A DNA stretch of 64,000 nt from Streptomyces violaceusniger (GTDB lineage Bacteria; Actinomycetota; Actinomycetes; Streptomycetales; Streptomycetaceae), in contig BJHW01000002.1 in NCBI GenBank assembly GCA_005405945.1, positions 62,001-126,000 on the forward strand, read 5' to 3'. Within the stretch, counting starts at the first letter, position 1; every line of letters starts with the position of its first letter. Made by a program: the position numbers and the translations under genes. The notes beneath the pieces are model-generated. The model saw nothing but the letters and a program-made list of their open reading frames with translations, was not told where the DNA came from and made no database searches. Below, piece by piece: positions 45,016 through 53,994 of this stretch.

Positions 45016-46140
45016 TCAGCCGGTGGGCCCGTCCCCATCGGACTTCTGCCAGGCGCAGGTCCCGAGCGTGGCCCGGCCCTTCTCGACCAGCGGGTCGGCG
45101 ATCCGGGCAGGTGGCATCGTGCTGTGGCCCCGGTAGCAGATGACCGTGCGGTCCGTGTGCCCGGCGAGGTCGACGAGGATCTGGTCCCAGTGGCGGTACT
45201 GCACATCATGGCCCGAGTCGGCGTAGCTTCGCACGGCCGGGTCGCCGGGCAGGTGCTGCTTCCAGGTGTCGATCGTGCTGGGCGGCACGGTCGTGTCCTT
45301 CTTCCCGCTGTAGAGGATGACGGGCGCCGTCAGCTTCGACAGATCGGGGCCGGGCCGCTCGCAGTAGAGCTTCTGCTCATGCACCTGAGGTGCGGGGTCG
45401 GCCTTCTGCCCGCGCTGGTTGTAGGTGCGGGCGCCGTCCTCGAAGGCGGTGTCGGCGAAGCCGGGGATGCGCTTGGTCGGGCTGTCGTCCGGGAGCGCCC
45501 ACCAGACGCGGGGGTCGGCGATCTGCTTCTCCAGGGACTTGCCCAGCTCCTCGTCGGACATCGAGCAGTACGGACGCTGGGCGCCGTACGGCGGCAGGGC
45601 GGCGGCCAGGTGCAGTGACTGGACGCGGTCCGGGGCCAGGGAGGCCAGCTCGGCGGCGTACGGCCCGCCGCCCGAGATGGCGATCACACTGACCTTGCGC
45701 ACCCCGACGCGGTCCAGCACCTGGAGCGCGTCCCTGGCGAAGTCCGCCTTCCCCAGGCCCTTGTCGAACTCGGTGTCCCCGAATCCGTTGCGCTCGACCG
45801 AGATCAGCCGCAGGCCCAGGGACTCCCGGGTGCTGCGCAGGAAGTCCGTCATATGGGCCACCCGCGCGCTGGTGCCGGTGCCGCCGAGGTAGAGCACCGG
45901 CTTGCCGTCCCGGGGGCCGTCGTCGATGTAGTGGGCGGTGCGGCCCGAGTCCAGTTTCAGCGCCCGGACCTCGGGGCCGAGCGAGTCGAAGTCGTCCTGG
46001 ATGTGGACCCGACGGACATCGGTGGCGTGTGGCTGACGTGGCGCGGTGGCCGTGGCGGGGGTGCTCACGGCTCCGGATCCCGTGAGCAGGACGGTGGCGA
46101 CGGCGGTGGCGGCGATCCCGGTGACGAGCGCTCTGGGCAC
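45016..46140 (-). CDS. Secreted alpha/beta-hydrolase
   Basis: A 374-residue protein exported by a Sec signal (VPRALVTGIAATAVATVLLT, cleavage near ATA-PRQ). The hydrolase core has VLYLGGTGTSARVA, nucleophile serine in VIAISGGGPYAAEL (the usual first glycine is alanine), acid aspartate in YSGKKDTTVPP and histidine in DSGHDVQYRHWDQIL. Esterase or lipase-like activity is likely. The GTG at 46140 follows AGGAGAAACAC. Upstream in-frame sequence to 46356 is intergenic. Confidence 0.87.
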   Translation of the reverse strand: MPRALVTGIAATAVATVLLTGSGAVSTPATATAPRQPHATDVRRVHIQDDFDSLGPEVRALKLDSGRTAHYIDDGPRDGKPVLYLGGTGTSARVAHMTDFLRSTRESLGLRLISVERNGFGDTEFDKGLGKADFARDALQVLDRVGVRKVSVIAISGGGPYAAELASLAPDRVQSLHLAAALPPYGAQRPYCSMSDEELGKSLEKQIADPRVWWALPDDSPTKRIPGFADTAFEDGARTYNQRGQKADPAPQVHEQKLYCERPGPDLSKLTAPVILYSGKKDTTVPPSTIDTWKQHLPGDPAVRSYADSGHDVQYRHWDQILVDLAGHTDRTVICYRGHSTMPPARIADPLVEKGRATLGTCAWQKSDGDGPTG

Positions 46141-46492
46141 GTGTTTCTCCTGGCCGTAGGGGGAGGGCGGCGTTGATCGGGTGGAACGAACGCCACCTAC
46201 CCCCTCCGGCCCGGAAGACACTAAGGGGCACCCGACGGACCACGCGGCTCCGCCGCGGGTGGCAGGGGCTTCGCCCTTGTGGCCCGGGGTCTGGAGTGGA
46301 GCCTCCCACGCGGCGGTGCCGCACATCGACGCTTTCCCCACCGTGCCCCGTCCCACGGCACCGATATGCGGCTCCGGCGCGTGGCAGAGCCCCCGCCCCT
46401 CCTCCCGGGGGCTGGGGCGGAGCCCCAGTTGGGGGAAGGGGCGGGGCGGGGAAAGCCGCCCGCCGCGGGCACCACGCCCCGCCGGACACCTC
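46141..46492. repeat. 352-bp spacer with dispersed GGGGCGGAGCCCC repeat
   Basis: This gene-free stretch contains a hairpin CGCGGCTCCGCCGCG near 46243 and, at about 46405-46452, the repeat CTGGGGCGGAGCCCCAG followed by GGAAGGGGCGGGGCGGGG. The same pair occurs at 34678-34735. It belongs to a mobile-looking palindromic repeat family shared with the 22.8-23.5 kb array. No gene is seen. Confidence 0.65.
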
Positions 46493-47545
46493 CTAGACGC
46501 GGGACGTCATGAAGTCCCTCGGCCGCAGGGCTCGTCCGACGATGCGGGTGTCGCCGATCCAGCCGTAGAAGCCCTGGCCGAACTTCTCCTCGAACTGGGT
46601 GGCACCGATGACGAAGGGTTTGCCGAGGGCCGCGATCCCCGTCGACGGCTGGCCGGGATTGCGGGCGATCTTCGAGCCGTCGACGTACACCACGGTGTGG
46701 TGGCCGTCGTTGACGACCGCGATATGGGTCCACCGGCCCACCGGCAGGGCGTGGCTCCAGGAGGTGGGATCGGCGTCCTGCACATGGGGGTAGACCACGA
46801 ACTGGAGGAAGCGTTCGGGGGTGACATTGAGGCTGCACGTCGGCTCGTCGGGCGACCAGCCGGTGGTCTTGCCCGCGTCGCCGTTGCGGCCCTCCCAGCT
46901 GAGGATGCCCATCCAGGCGTGGTCGCCCTCGAAGGGGTCCGGGAGCTTGATGTACGTCTCGATGGTGTAGCCGCCGGTGAACTTCTCGGAGTTCAGCGGC
47001 GCCGTGGCGGAGGTGGTCAGGACCGCGCCGCGGTCGGGTCCCTTGCCGCCGTCGAAGCGCAGGCTGGCATGGGCCGGCTGGTCGCCGTGGTGCTCACCGG
47101 ACCACGTCAGGACCTCGGGCGCGCTGTCGTGCAGACGGGTCACCCGGAGGTCGTTGCCGTGGCCGGACAGGTCGCGGATCACCGTGTCCGTACCGACGGG
47201 GGTGCCCGCGCCCGCCGCACGGGAGGCGGTTCCCGAGGCGTCGAAGCGCCAGTACGCGAGGGTGCCGCGCGGCATCACCGCGGACGCCGGGCGCGGCTTG
47301 CGCGGCACCACCGGCGCGAAGCCGGAGAAGCGGCGCTCGAAGTCGATGCTCAGGCTGAACCGGTCGGCGGGACCGGTCAGTTCGATGGTCTCCGCCTCCA
47401 GGGGCGTGTGCTTCTCCGGGTCGCGGCTGAGGAACCAGGGCGAGAACGTCTCCACGTCGATCACGTCGCGGACGAGGTCGAAGGCGTAGCGGCGGATCAT
47501 CCGGGGCGGACCAGGCCGTGGTCGGATCCACGTGCCCGTGCTGGT
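46493..47545 (-). pseudogene. 3' remnant of a LamG-domain (concanavalin-like) protein
   Basis: About 350 residues are readable, consisting of a beta-rich segment and a LamG/jelly-roll domain (WRFDASGTASRAAGAGT, DLSGHGNDLRV, YTIETYIKLPDPFEGDHAWMGIL, RWTHIAVVNDGHHTVVYVDGSKIA, FYGWIGDTRIVGRALRP). The reading frame continues upstream only to about 47545 as HGHVDPTTAWSAP after adding one base at 47503-47506. The expected N-terminal domain (in such proteins often a metallophosphoesterase) and signal peptide are missing. At that point a different gene, an alpha/beta-hydrolase tail on the other strand, begins. This is therefore a truncated gene at a rearrangement junction. Confidence 0.7.
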
Positions 47546-47771
47546 CCTCCGCGGCGAGTGCGACTACAAGGATCCGGCCATCGCACGGGAGTATCGAGAC
47601 ACCTTCCCGAACGCCACCCTGCGCACCATCGACGGGGCCGGACATGTCATCGAAGCCGATCGCCCCGCCGCCTACCGCGACGCGGTCTGCTCCTTCCTCA
47701 CCGGCCCGGCCGCTGTTTCGCGTGACAAGCCTGTCGCGCCAATAATCACGGATAACCAGCCTGACTATTGA
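47523..47771 (+). pseudogene. C-terminal remnant of an alpha/beta-hydrolase
   Basis: The frame from about 47523 reads IHVPVLVLRGECDYKDPAIA, then FPNATLRTIDGAGHVIEADR and a short tail. These are the acid (Asp in GECDYKDP) and histidine (GAGHVIE) parts of an alpha/beta-hydrolase, but the first two thirds including the nucleophile are gone. It is head-to-head with the truncated LamG gene and shares its breakpoint. It is not functional as it stands. Confidence 0.75.
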
Positions 47772-48094
47772 TGACGACTGTTTTCGGACGGCCCGGCGCC
47801 GGGATCCGGCGATCCATCCGCGAAATTCGGCCGAATCCACTTCCGGAAGCAACCCCCCACCTGATCGCGAGCATGCCAATTTCTCGCCGCATCGGTTCCA
47901 TGGGTCTGTCGCGCGGGCTTCCGGGCGCCGTGACACGGCGCGTTTGTTCGCGTCGCGCCTGGGTGCTTTGACATCACTTTAACCGTGCTATGTTCGGACT
48001 TTATTCGTTCATGGTGCATTCCATTCCTAGGGAATTCCGGGTTTTCGGGCCTGGCATGCTGGGATTGAAAAGGCGCCCAACGAAAGGTTGAAGA
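47772..48094. promoter_or_regulatory. Intergenic region with promoter of the methyltransferase gene
   Basis: A 323-bp stretch clearly lower in GC than its surroundings toward its right end. TTGACA (47968-47973) and TATGTT (47989-47994) form a promoter candidate, though the 15-bp spacer is short. A perfect inverted repeat ATTCCTAGGGAAT (48023-48035) lies downstream, and AAAGG precedes the ATG at 48095. No small gene is convincing. Confidence 0.5.
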
Positions 48095-49224
48095 ATGCGG
48101 TATTCCTTCATCGCGGAGTTAGCCGCGCCGGGTTGCAAGGTGCCGGTGCGGGCGTGCGATGTGGAGGCGAGCCCGGTGTTCCTGGTCCCCTCGATCGGCG
48201 AATATCCGGTGTACGACGAGGTCGCGTACGAGGCGATGATCAAGGACGAGCGTCGGATGGGCGCCTACGCCGAGGCGGTCCGGCGCTATGCCCCGGCCGG
48301 ACGGTGCTCGACATCGGCACGGGGCAGGACGCGGTGTGGGCGCTGGCCGCCGCCCGTGCCGGAGCCCGGCAGGTGTGGGCGGTGGAGGTCATCCCCCAGT
48401 CCGCGCGGATCGCGCGGAAGACCATCGAGGAGGCGGGCTTCGCCGATCGGGTCACGGTGGTCGAGGGGCTGTCCACCGAGATCGAGCTCCCCGAGCCCGT
48501 CGATATGTGTGTCTCGGAGATCATCGGCACGCTCGGCGGCTCCGAGGGCGCGGGGTCGGTGTTGCGGGACGCCCGGGAGCGGCTGGTGAAGCCCGGCGGG
48601 GTGTTCATTCCGCACCGCAGCGCCACGACCGCCGTCGCGCTGGACCTGGGCAGCGCGGGTCGCGGTGAGCCGCTCGGCTTTCCGCCGTTGGTCTTCCGTT
48701 ATGTGGAGGACGTGTTCGCCTCGGTGGGCCGCCCCTTTGATCTGCGGGTGGTCCTGGAGGGGCTGCAGGACAATCCGAAGGCGCGGGAGCGGGCGTATCT
48801 GTCCGGTCCCGTCGAGGTGGAGCCGCTGGAGTTCAACGGCGACCTGAACCCCGAGGGCGTCGACGGCGCCGAGCTGACGTTCACGCGAGCGGGCACCTTC
48901 TCCGGGCTCGCACTGGGCATGCGTCTGTGGGTGGCCGAGGACGACGAGCCCATCGACTCGCTGGTGCAGCCGAGCAGCTGGACTCCGGTGTACGCGCCGC
49001 TGTCGGCGGAGGGCCTGCCGGTGCGGCCGGGCGACCGGTTCGAGTTCGACTTCACCACGACGCTGAGCGACGACGGCGTACACCCCGACTACGCGCTCAC
49101 CGGTGAGCTGCACCGGCCCGGCGGCCCGGCGGCGCCGCTGAGCTGGGGCTCGACCCACCACGGGGACGGCTTCCGCGCGACCCCCTTCTACCGCTCGCTG
49201 TTCCCCGGGCCAGGAGGGCCCTGA
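48095..49224 (+). CDS. PRMT-like class I SAM methyltransferase (frameshifted here)
   Basis: About 377 residues after correction. The N-terminal part (MRYSFIAELAAPGCKVPV, YDEVAYEAMIKDERRMGAYA) resembles the start of the arginine-methyltransferase fold. Motif I is TVLDIGTGQDAVWALAAARAGA, with a double-E-like loop CVSEIIGTLGGSEGAG and LVKPGGVFIPH. A C-terminal beta-barrel-like region follows. One C is missing at 48291-48294 (RRYAP to GRTVLDIG). Bacterial proteins of this shape modify peptides or small molecules; the substrate cannot be told. It stands alone, with its own promoter, between two gene remnants. Confidence 0.82.
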
Positions 49225-49237
49225 CGCCACGCCATCG

Positions 49238-49715
49238 TCAGCCGCCCGCCACCCCGGCGGAGGCGACGGCTTCCCGTACGAGCCGGGCGAACTCATCCGG
49301 CCGCTGTCCGGGGAACGGCACACCGGCCCCGGGCACGAGGTGCCCCTTCGCCGACAGCGCCCGCACCATCGGCTCGAAGCCGGGCATCGACGGTTCGTCG
49401 TCCTGCCCGCAAGGACCGTGGCCGGGGCGGTGATCCGTGGCAGCCCCTCGTCCATCGCGAACAGCCGGATGGCGATGTGGCCGTCCTCCACCCGGTCCAG
49501 CACCCGCAGGGCGTCGGCCATGAAGCGGTTGAGCGCGGCCTCCTGCCCCGGCTCGTAAAAGTGCCTGCGCCGGTTCCACAGCTCCAGGAGGTGGGAGCCG
49601 TCCGGCTTCGGCCGCACCCAGTCGACCGGGCGTTTCCACGCCGCGCGGGCGCGCTTCTCCGGGCTGATGGACGGGGTCGCGGAGAGCCTTGGGTGCCGTC
49701 ACGAGGTGTTCGGCG
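49238..49715 (-). pseudogene. Degenerate alpha/beta-hydrolase remnant
   Basis: Three frames are needed to read a hydrolase C-terminal part: AEHLVTAPKALRDP, then SPEKRARAAWKRPVDWVRPK...LFAMDEGLPRITAPATVLAG, then QDDEPSMPGFEPMVRALSAKG to the stop at 49238. One break is a G/C-run loss near 49410; the other needs two bases and is harder to dismiss as an error. The N-terminal half, with the nucleophile, is absent. It is convergent with the PRMT-like gene and downstream of nothing intact. Confidence 0.6.
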
Positions 49716-49821
49716 GGGATGGGTCCCTCGCTCGGAGCGTTCCGTCAGGCGGTACGGGACGCTGGACGGACACGGGTACGCGAGGTCAGTGTCGCCTGGT
49801 CCGGCACGTCGCCACGCACCG

Positions 49822-49840
49822 CGTTCCGTGTAGCGGAACG
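49822..49840. promoter_or_regulatory. Operator CGTTCCG-N5-CGGAACG before the meta-cleavage operon
   Basis: A perfect 7-bp inverted repeat around TGTAG lies 93 bp upstream of the hydratase start. IclR- and LysR-type regulators of aromatic catabolism bind sites of similar size, but no such regulator gene is adjacent. The nearest regulator is the TetR protein at 52887. Confidence 0.6.
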
Positions 49841-49932
49841 AAAGTTGGCTCGTGGCGGGCGGCGCGTCTATACCGGAGGCCACATCGGGAGCGCCGGGCC
49901 CCGGCCCCATGTTCTTCTCCAGGAGGTAGCCC

Positions 49933-50766
49933 GTGCCGAATGTTCCCGACCACGTCCCGACGGACTCCCTCCCCGGGGCCGTGGTCAAGGCCGCCGACGC
50001 ACTCGCGGGCGCCGCCCGCGACGGGATCGCCTGCGCGCCGGTGCGCACGCTCCTGGACGACGGCGACATCGAGGCCGCCTACGCGGTACAGCGGCTCAAC
50101 CTGCGACGCGAACAGGCCGCGGGCCGCCGGATCGTCGGCCGGAAGATCGGCCTGACGTCGCCGGCCGTACAGCGCCAACTCGGCGTGGACCAGCCGGACT
50201 TCGGCGCGCTGTTCGCGGACACGGCCGTGCCGGAGGGTGGTGAGGTGCCCGCCGGGCGGCTGCTCCAGCCCAAGGTGGAGGCCGAGGTGGCGCTCGTGCT
50301 CGGCGGCGATCTGCCCCACCGCCGCTGCACCGTCGTGGACCTGCTGCGCGCCACCGAGTTCGCGCTGCCCGCGCTGGAGATCGTCGACAGCCGGGTGCGG
50401 GACTGGGACATCTCCATCGTGGACACGGTCGCCGACAACGCCTCCTGCGGGCTGTACGTCCTCGGCGCCTCCCCGGTGCCACTGTCCGGGCTCGACCTGC
50501 GCTCGGTGCAGATGACCATGACGCGCAACGGCGAGACGGCCTCCCAGGGGACCGGCGCCGACTGCCTCGGCGGCCCCCTCAACGCGGCCGTCTGGCTGGC
50601 CACGGCCCTCGCCGAGCGGGGCGACCCGCTGCGCGCGGGCGACCTCGTCCTGACCGGGGCCCTGGGGCCGATGGTCCCGGCCGCCCCGGGCGATGTGTTC
50701 CACGCCCGTATCTCGAACCTGGGCACCGTAGGAGTCGGGTTCGCCGCGGAAGGAGACCACCGGTGA
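49933..50766 (+). CDS. 2-keto-4-pentenoate hydratase (lower meta-cleavage pathway)
   Basis: A 277-residue hydratase of the MhpD/HsaE/DmpE type that adds water to 2-hydroxypenta-2,4-dienoates, giving 4-hydroxy-2-oxoacids. Landmarks include GRKIGLTSPAVQRQLGVDQPDFG, QPKVEAEVALVLGGDLP with the metal-binding glutamates, TEFALPALEIVDSRVRDW and LRAGDLVLTGALGPMVPA. The GTG at 49933 follows AGGAGGTAGCCC. It is the first of three genes joined by 4-bp overlaps. Confidence 0.94.
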   Translation: MPNVPDHVPTDSLPGAVVKAADALAGAARDGIACAPVRTLLDDGDIEAAYAVQRLNLRREQAAGRRIVGRKIGLTSPAVQRQLGVDQPDFGALFADTAVPEGGEVPAGRLLQPKVEAEVALVLGGDLPHRRCTVVDLLRATEFALPALEIVDSRVRDWDISIVDTVADNASCGLYVLGASPVPLSGLDLRSVQMTMTRNGETASQGTGADCLGGPLNAAVWLATALAERGDPLRAGDLVLTGALGPMVPAAPGDVFHARISNLGTVGVGFAAEGDHR

Positions 50767-51733
50767 GCAGCGAGACCAACACCCGCACCCGCACCAAAGT
50801 GGCGATCATCGGCTCCGGCAACATCGGCACCGACCTGCTGATCAAGGTGAAGCGGCTCTCCGGCACCCTGGAGATCGCCGCGATGGCCGGGATCGATCCC
50901 GCCTCCGACGGCCTGGCCCGGGCCCGCCGCCTGAAGGTGGCCACCACCCACGAAGGTGTGGACGGGCTGGTGGCGATGGACGAGTTCGCCGACGTGGACA
51001 TCGTCTTCGACGCCACCTCCGCCGGTGCCCACAAGCGCCACGAGGAGGTGCTGCGCCCCTCGGCCGCACCCTCGTCGACCTCACCCCGGCCGCCATCGGC
51101 CCCTATGTGGTGCCCCCGGTCAACGGCGACGCCCACCTCGACGCGCCCAACGTCAACATGGTCACCTGCGGTGGCCAGGCCACGATCCCGATCGTGGCCG
51201 CGGTGGGCGCGGTCACCCCCGTCCACTACGGGGAGATCGTCGCCTCCATCTCCTCCCGCTCCGCGGGCCCCGGTACCCGCGCGAACATCGACGAGTTCAC
51301 CGAGACCACCGCCGCCGCCATCGAGCGCGTCGGCGGTGCCGCCCGCGGCAAGGCCATCATCATCCTCAACCCGGCCGAACCACCGCTGATCATGCGCGAC
51401 ACCGTGCACTGCCTGGTCTCGGGCTGCGCCACCGAGGAGGTCACCGCCTCCGTCGAGGAGATGGTCGGCCGCGTCCAGGCGTACGTACCCGGCTACCGCC
51501 TCAAGCAGAAGGTGCAGTTCGACCAGGTGGGGGCGGACGACCCGGTGCGCTCCCTGCTGCCCGCCGAGGCCGCGCACACCGACGCGGTGAAGGTCTCGGT
51601 CTTCCTCGAGGTCGAGGGAGCCGCCCACTACCTCCCGGCCTACGCCGGAAACCTCGACATCATGACCTCGGCCGCGCTGCGCACCGCGGAGCGCCTGGCC
51701 GCACACCGCTCCGGCGAGGAGGCCGCACGATGA
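50763..51733 (+). CDS. Acetaldehyde/propanal dehydrogenase (acylating) (frameshifted here)
   Basis: About 323 residues after correction; converts the aldehyde released by the aldolase to acetyl-CoA or propionyl-CoA with NAD. The Rossmann part is TKVAIIGSGNIGTDLLIKVK. The catalytic cysteine is in NVNMVTCGGQATIPIVAAV, and EIVASISSRSAGPGTRANIDEFT and LNPAEPPLIMRDTVHC follow. One C is missing at 51056-51059 (EVLRP to LGRTLVDLTPAAIGPYVV). The GTG overlaps the hydratase stop. It should form the channelling complex with the next gene product. Confidence 0.93.
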
Positions 51734-52794
51734 CCACGACCGACGCCGGTGCGACCACCGGCACCCCGCCCGTCCCGCCCGCCCTCTACGTCCAGGACGT
51801 GACCCTGCGGGACGGCATGCACGCCATCCGCCACCGCTACACCGTCGAGCAGGCCCGCACCATCGCCGCCGCCCTGGACGCCGCCGGGGTGGCCGCCATC
51901 GAGATCGCCCACGGCGACGGCCTGTCCGGCTCCAGCATCACCTACGGAATCGGCGCCCACACCGACTGGGACTGGATCGAGGCCGTCGTCGCGGCCACCG
52001 GTGCGGCGATCCCCACCACCCTGCTGCTGCCGGGCATCGGCACCCTGCACGACCTCAGGCGGGCCCACGCCCTCGGCATCCGCTCCGTGCGCATCGCCAC
52101 CCACTGCACCGAGGCGGACATCTCCGCCCAGCACATCTCCGCCGCCCGCGAGATGGGCATGGACGTGGCCGGGTTCCTGATGATGTCGCACATGGCGGAA
52201 CCGGCCGAACTCGCCCGCCAGGCCCGGCTGATGGAGTCCTACGGCGCCCACTGTGTGTACGTCACCGACTCCGGCGGCCGCCTGACCATGGACGGTGTCC
52301 GCGACCGCTTCCGCGCCTACCGTGATGTGCTCGACCCGGGCACCGAACTCGGGATCCACGCCCACCACAACCTCGCCCTCGGCGTGGCCAACACCGTGGT
52401 GGCCGTGGAGAACGGCGTCACCCGCGTCGACGCCTCGCTCGCGGGCCAGGGCGCGGGGGCGGGCAACTGCCCGCTGGAGGCGTTCATCGCGGTCGCGGAC
52501 CTGATGGGCTGGAAACACGGCTGCGACCTGTTCCCCCTGATGGACGCCGCCGACGACCTCGTAAGGCCCCTCCAGGACCGCGAGGTCCGCGTCGACCGCG
52601 AGACCCTGACCCTCGGCTACGCGGGGGTGTACTCCAGCTTCCTGCGCCACGCCGAGGCCGCCGCGGTCCGCCATGGCCTGGACACCCGCGCCATCCTGGT
52701 CGAGGTCGGCCGCCGCGCGATGGTCGGCGGCCAGGAAGACATGATCACGGACATCGCACTCGACCTGGCCGCCCGTCCGGACAACACCTCCTGA
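51730..52794 (+). CDS. dmpG: 4-hydroxy-2-oxovalerate aldolase
   Basis: A 354-residue DRE-TIM metallolyase cleaving 4-hydroxy-2-oxoacids to pyruvate and an aldehyde. VQDVTLRDGMHAIRHRYT holds the first metal-binding Asp. EIAHGDGLSGSSITYG, THCTEADISAQHI, TELGIHAHHNLALGVAN with two metal-binding histidines, and the C-terminal QEDMITDIAL complete the family pattern. The ATG overlaps the dehydrogenase stop. It ends the operon. Confidence 0.96.
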   Translation: MTTTDAGATTGTPPVPPALYVQDVTLRDGMHAIRHRYTVEQARTIAAALDAAGVAAIEIAHGDGLSGSSITYGIGAHTDWDWIEAVVAATGAAIPTTLLLPGIGTLHDLRRAHALGIRSVRIATHCTEADISAQHISAAREMGMDVAGFLMMSHMAEPAELARQARLMESYGAHCVYVTDSGGRLTMDGVRDRFRAYRDVLDPGTELGIHAHHNLALGVANTVVAVENGVTRVDASLAGQGAGAGNCPLEAFIAVADLMGWKHGCDLFPLMDAADDLVRPLQDREVRVDRETLTLGYAGVYSSFLRHAEAAAVRHGLDTRAILVEVGRRAMVGGQEDMITDIALDLAARPDNTS

Positions 52795-52886
52795 TCGCCG
52801 CCCGATCGGCGGGACGCCTGTGCGGTGTGGTGTACGACGGCGTCGGTGTCGCCGGTCCCCGGTCGTGTGCGAAGAGGAGAGTCCCA

Positions 52887-53559
52887 GTGGCGGGTCAGCG
52901 GCCGCGTGGCAGGGCGCTCACCGCTGAGCGGATCACCGAGGTGGCCACCCGGATCTGCGACGAGGAGGACATCGACGTCCTGACGATCCGCCGGCTCGCC
53001 GCGGACCTCGGCGTGGGCGCGATGACGCTCTACAGCTACTTCCGCGGCAAGGAGGAGATCCTCGACGGGATCGCCTCCTTGCGTCATGGGGAACTTCCGG
53101 CTGCCCACCGCCGAGGAGACCTCGCCCGAGGCGGTCGTACGGGCCCTGGCGCCGGCCTTCCTCGAGATGATGCGGGAGCACCCCAGCATCGTGCGGCTCT
53201 TCTCCACCCGGGTGAGCACCGGCCCGCGGTCCATGCGGGGCGCGTTCGAGGCGGTCATCGGCAGGCTGCGCGAGGCGGGTTTCGCGGACCGGGACGCGGT
53301 GCGCGTCTACGGCCTGATCGTGCAGTACAGCCTGGGTTTCGCCAGCTATCAGGCGCCCCGCCCGTGGGGGAAGGCCGACCATCCCGAGGCCGAGGAGCTG
53401 CGGCGTCAGCGCAGGCACTTCTACGGGGCCCTGCCGCGTGAGGACTTCCCCCACATGGTGGAGCTCGCCGAGGAGATGACCACGCTGCCCAGCGACGAAC
53501 AGTTCCTCTTCGGGCTCGACTGCCTCATCGACGGCGTTCTGCGGCGCACCGGCGACTGA
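52887..53559 (+). CDS. TetR-family regulator (frameshifted here)
   Basis: About 224 residues over two frames. The helix-turn-helix is ERITEVATRICDEEDIDVL, IRRLAADLGVGAMTLYSYFRGKEEILDGIAS. The TetR_C-type ligand domain has VVRALAPAFLEMMREHPSIV, GLIVQYSLGFASYQAP and LFGLDCLIDGVLRRTGD. At 53079-53085 the reading frame needs one base removed or two added, unlike the single-base losses elsewhere in the window, so a real mutation is possible. The GTG at 52887 follows AGAGGAG. It may regulate the meta-cleavage operon 92 bp upstream or the remnant oxidoreductase downstream. Confidence 0.82.
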
Positions 53560-53654
53560 GCCCCGCCATCCGGCTTTCCCAGCCCCGGATCCTTCGGCCC
53601 GGGGCCTGTCGGCGACCTCGACGCCATACAGCGAACGGTACATAGTACGACCAC

Positions 53655-53915
53655 TTGCGATCGGAGTGGGACTTCAACGGCGTACGGTCCCGGCTGCGGG
53701 ACCCGGGTCCGGGCGTACCGATCCACGTGGCCGCAAGCGGTCCGCGCAATCTGCGGCTCGCCGGGGAGATCGCCGAACGGCTCGCCGCGCTGCACGCCGA
53801 CGGGGTGACCGATGTGTTCCTCCAGCACGTCGGTTCCTACGACCCGCCCACCGAGCTGATCGAAAGCGTCGGCTCGGCGGTGCTGCCCGTGCTGCGGCCG
53901 GAGGTCAGCCGGTGA
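53655..53915 (+). pseudogene. Remnant of a luciferase-like flavin monooxygenase
   Basis: An 86-residue frame combines a short N-terminal piece (WDFNGVRSRLRDPGP), the PIHVAASGPRNLRLAGEIAE segment typical of LLM-class F420- or FMN-dependent oxidoreductases, and a C-terminal piece (DVFLQHVGSYDPPTELIESV, PVLRPEVSR). Family members have about 330 residues, so large internal parts are deleted. A likely degraded gene downstream of the TetR regulator. Confidence 0.6.
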
Positions 53916-53994
53916 ACCGGACCCGCCCGCTGCCGCGTGAAGCGGCCGGAAGCGGTCAGCGGGCGGGCCGGAAGCGGTCAGCCGGATACGGCGC

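Noticed and set aside
46181..47725. 514-codon plus-strand frame over the LamG remnant
   Set aside because: Runs through the intergenic hairpin repeat and antisense to a recognisable LamG domain; only its end touches the hydrolase remnant, in another frame.
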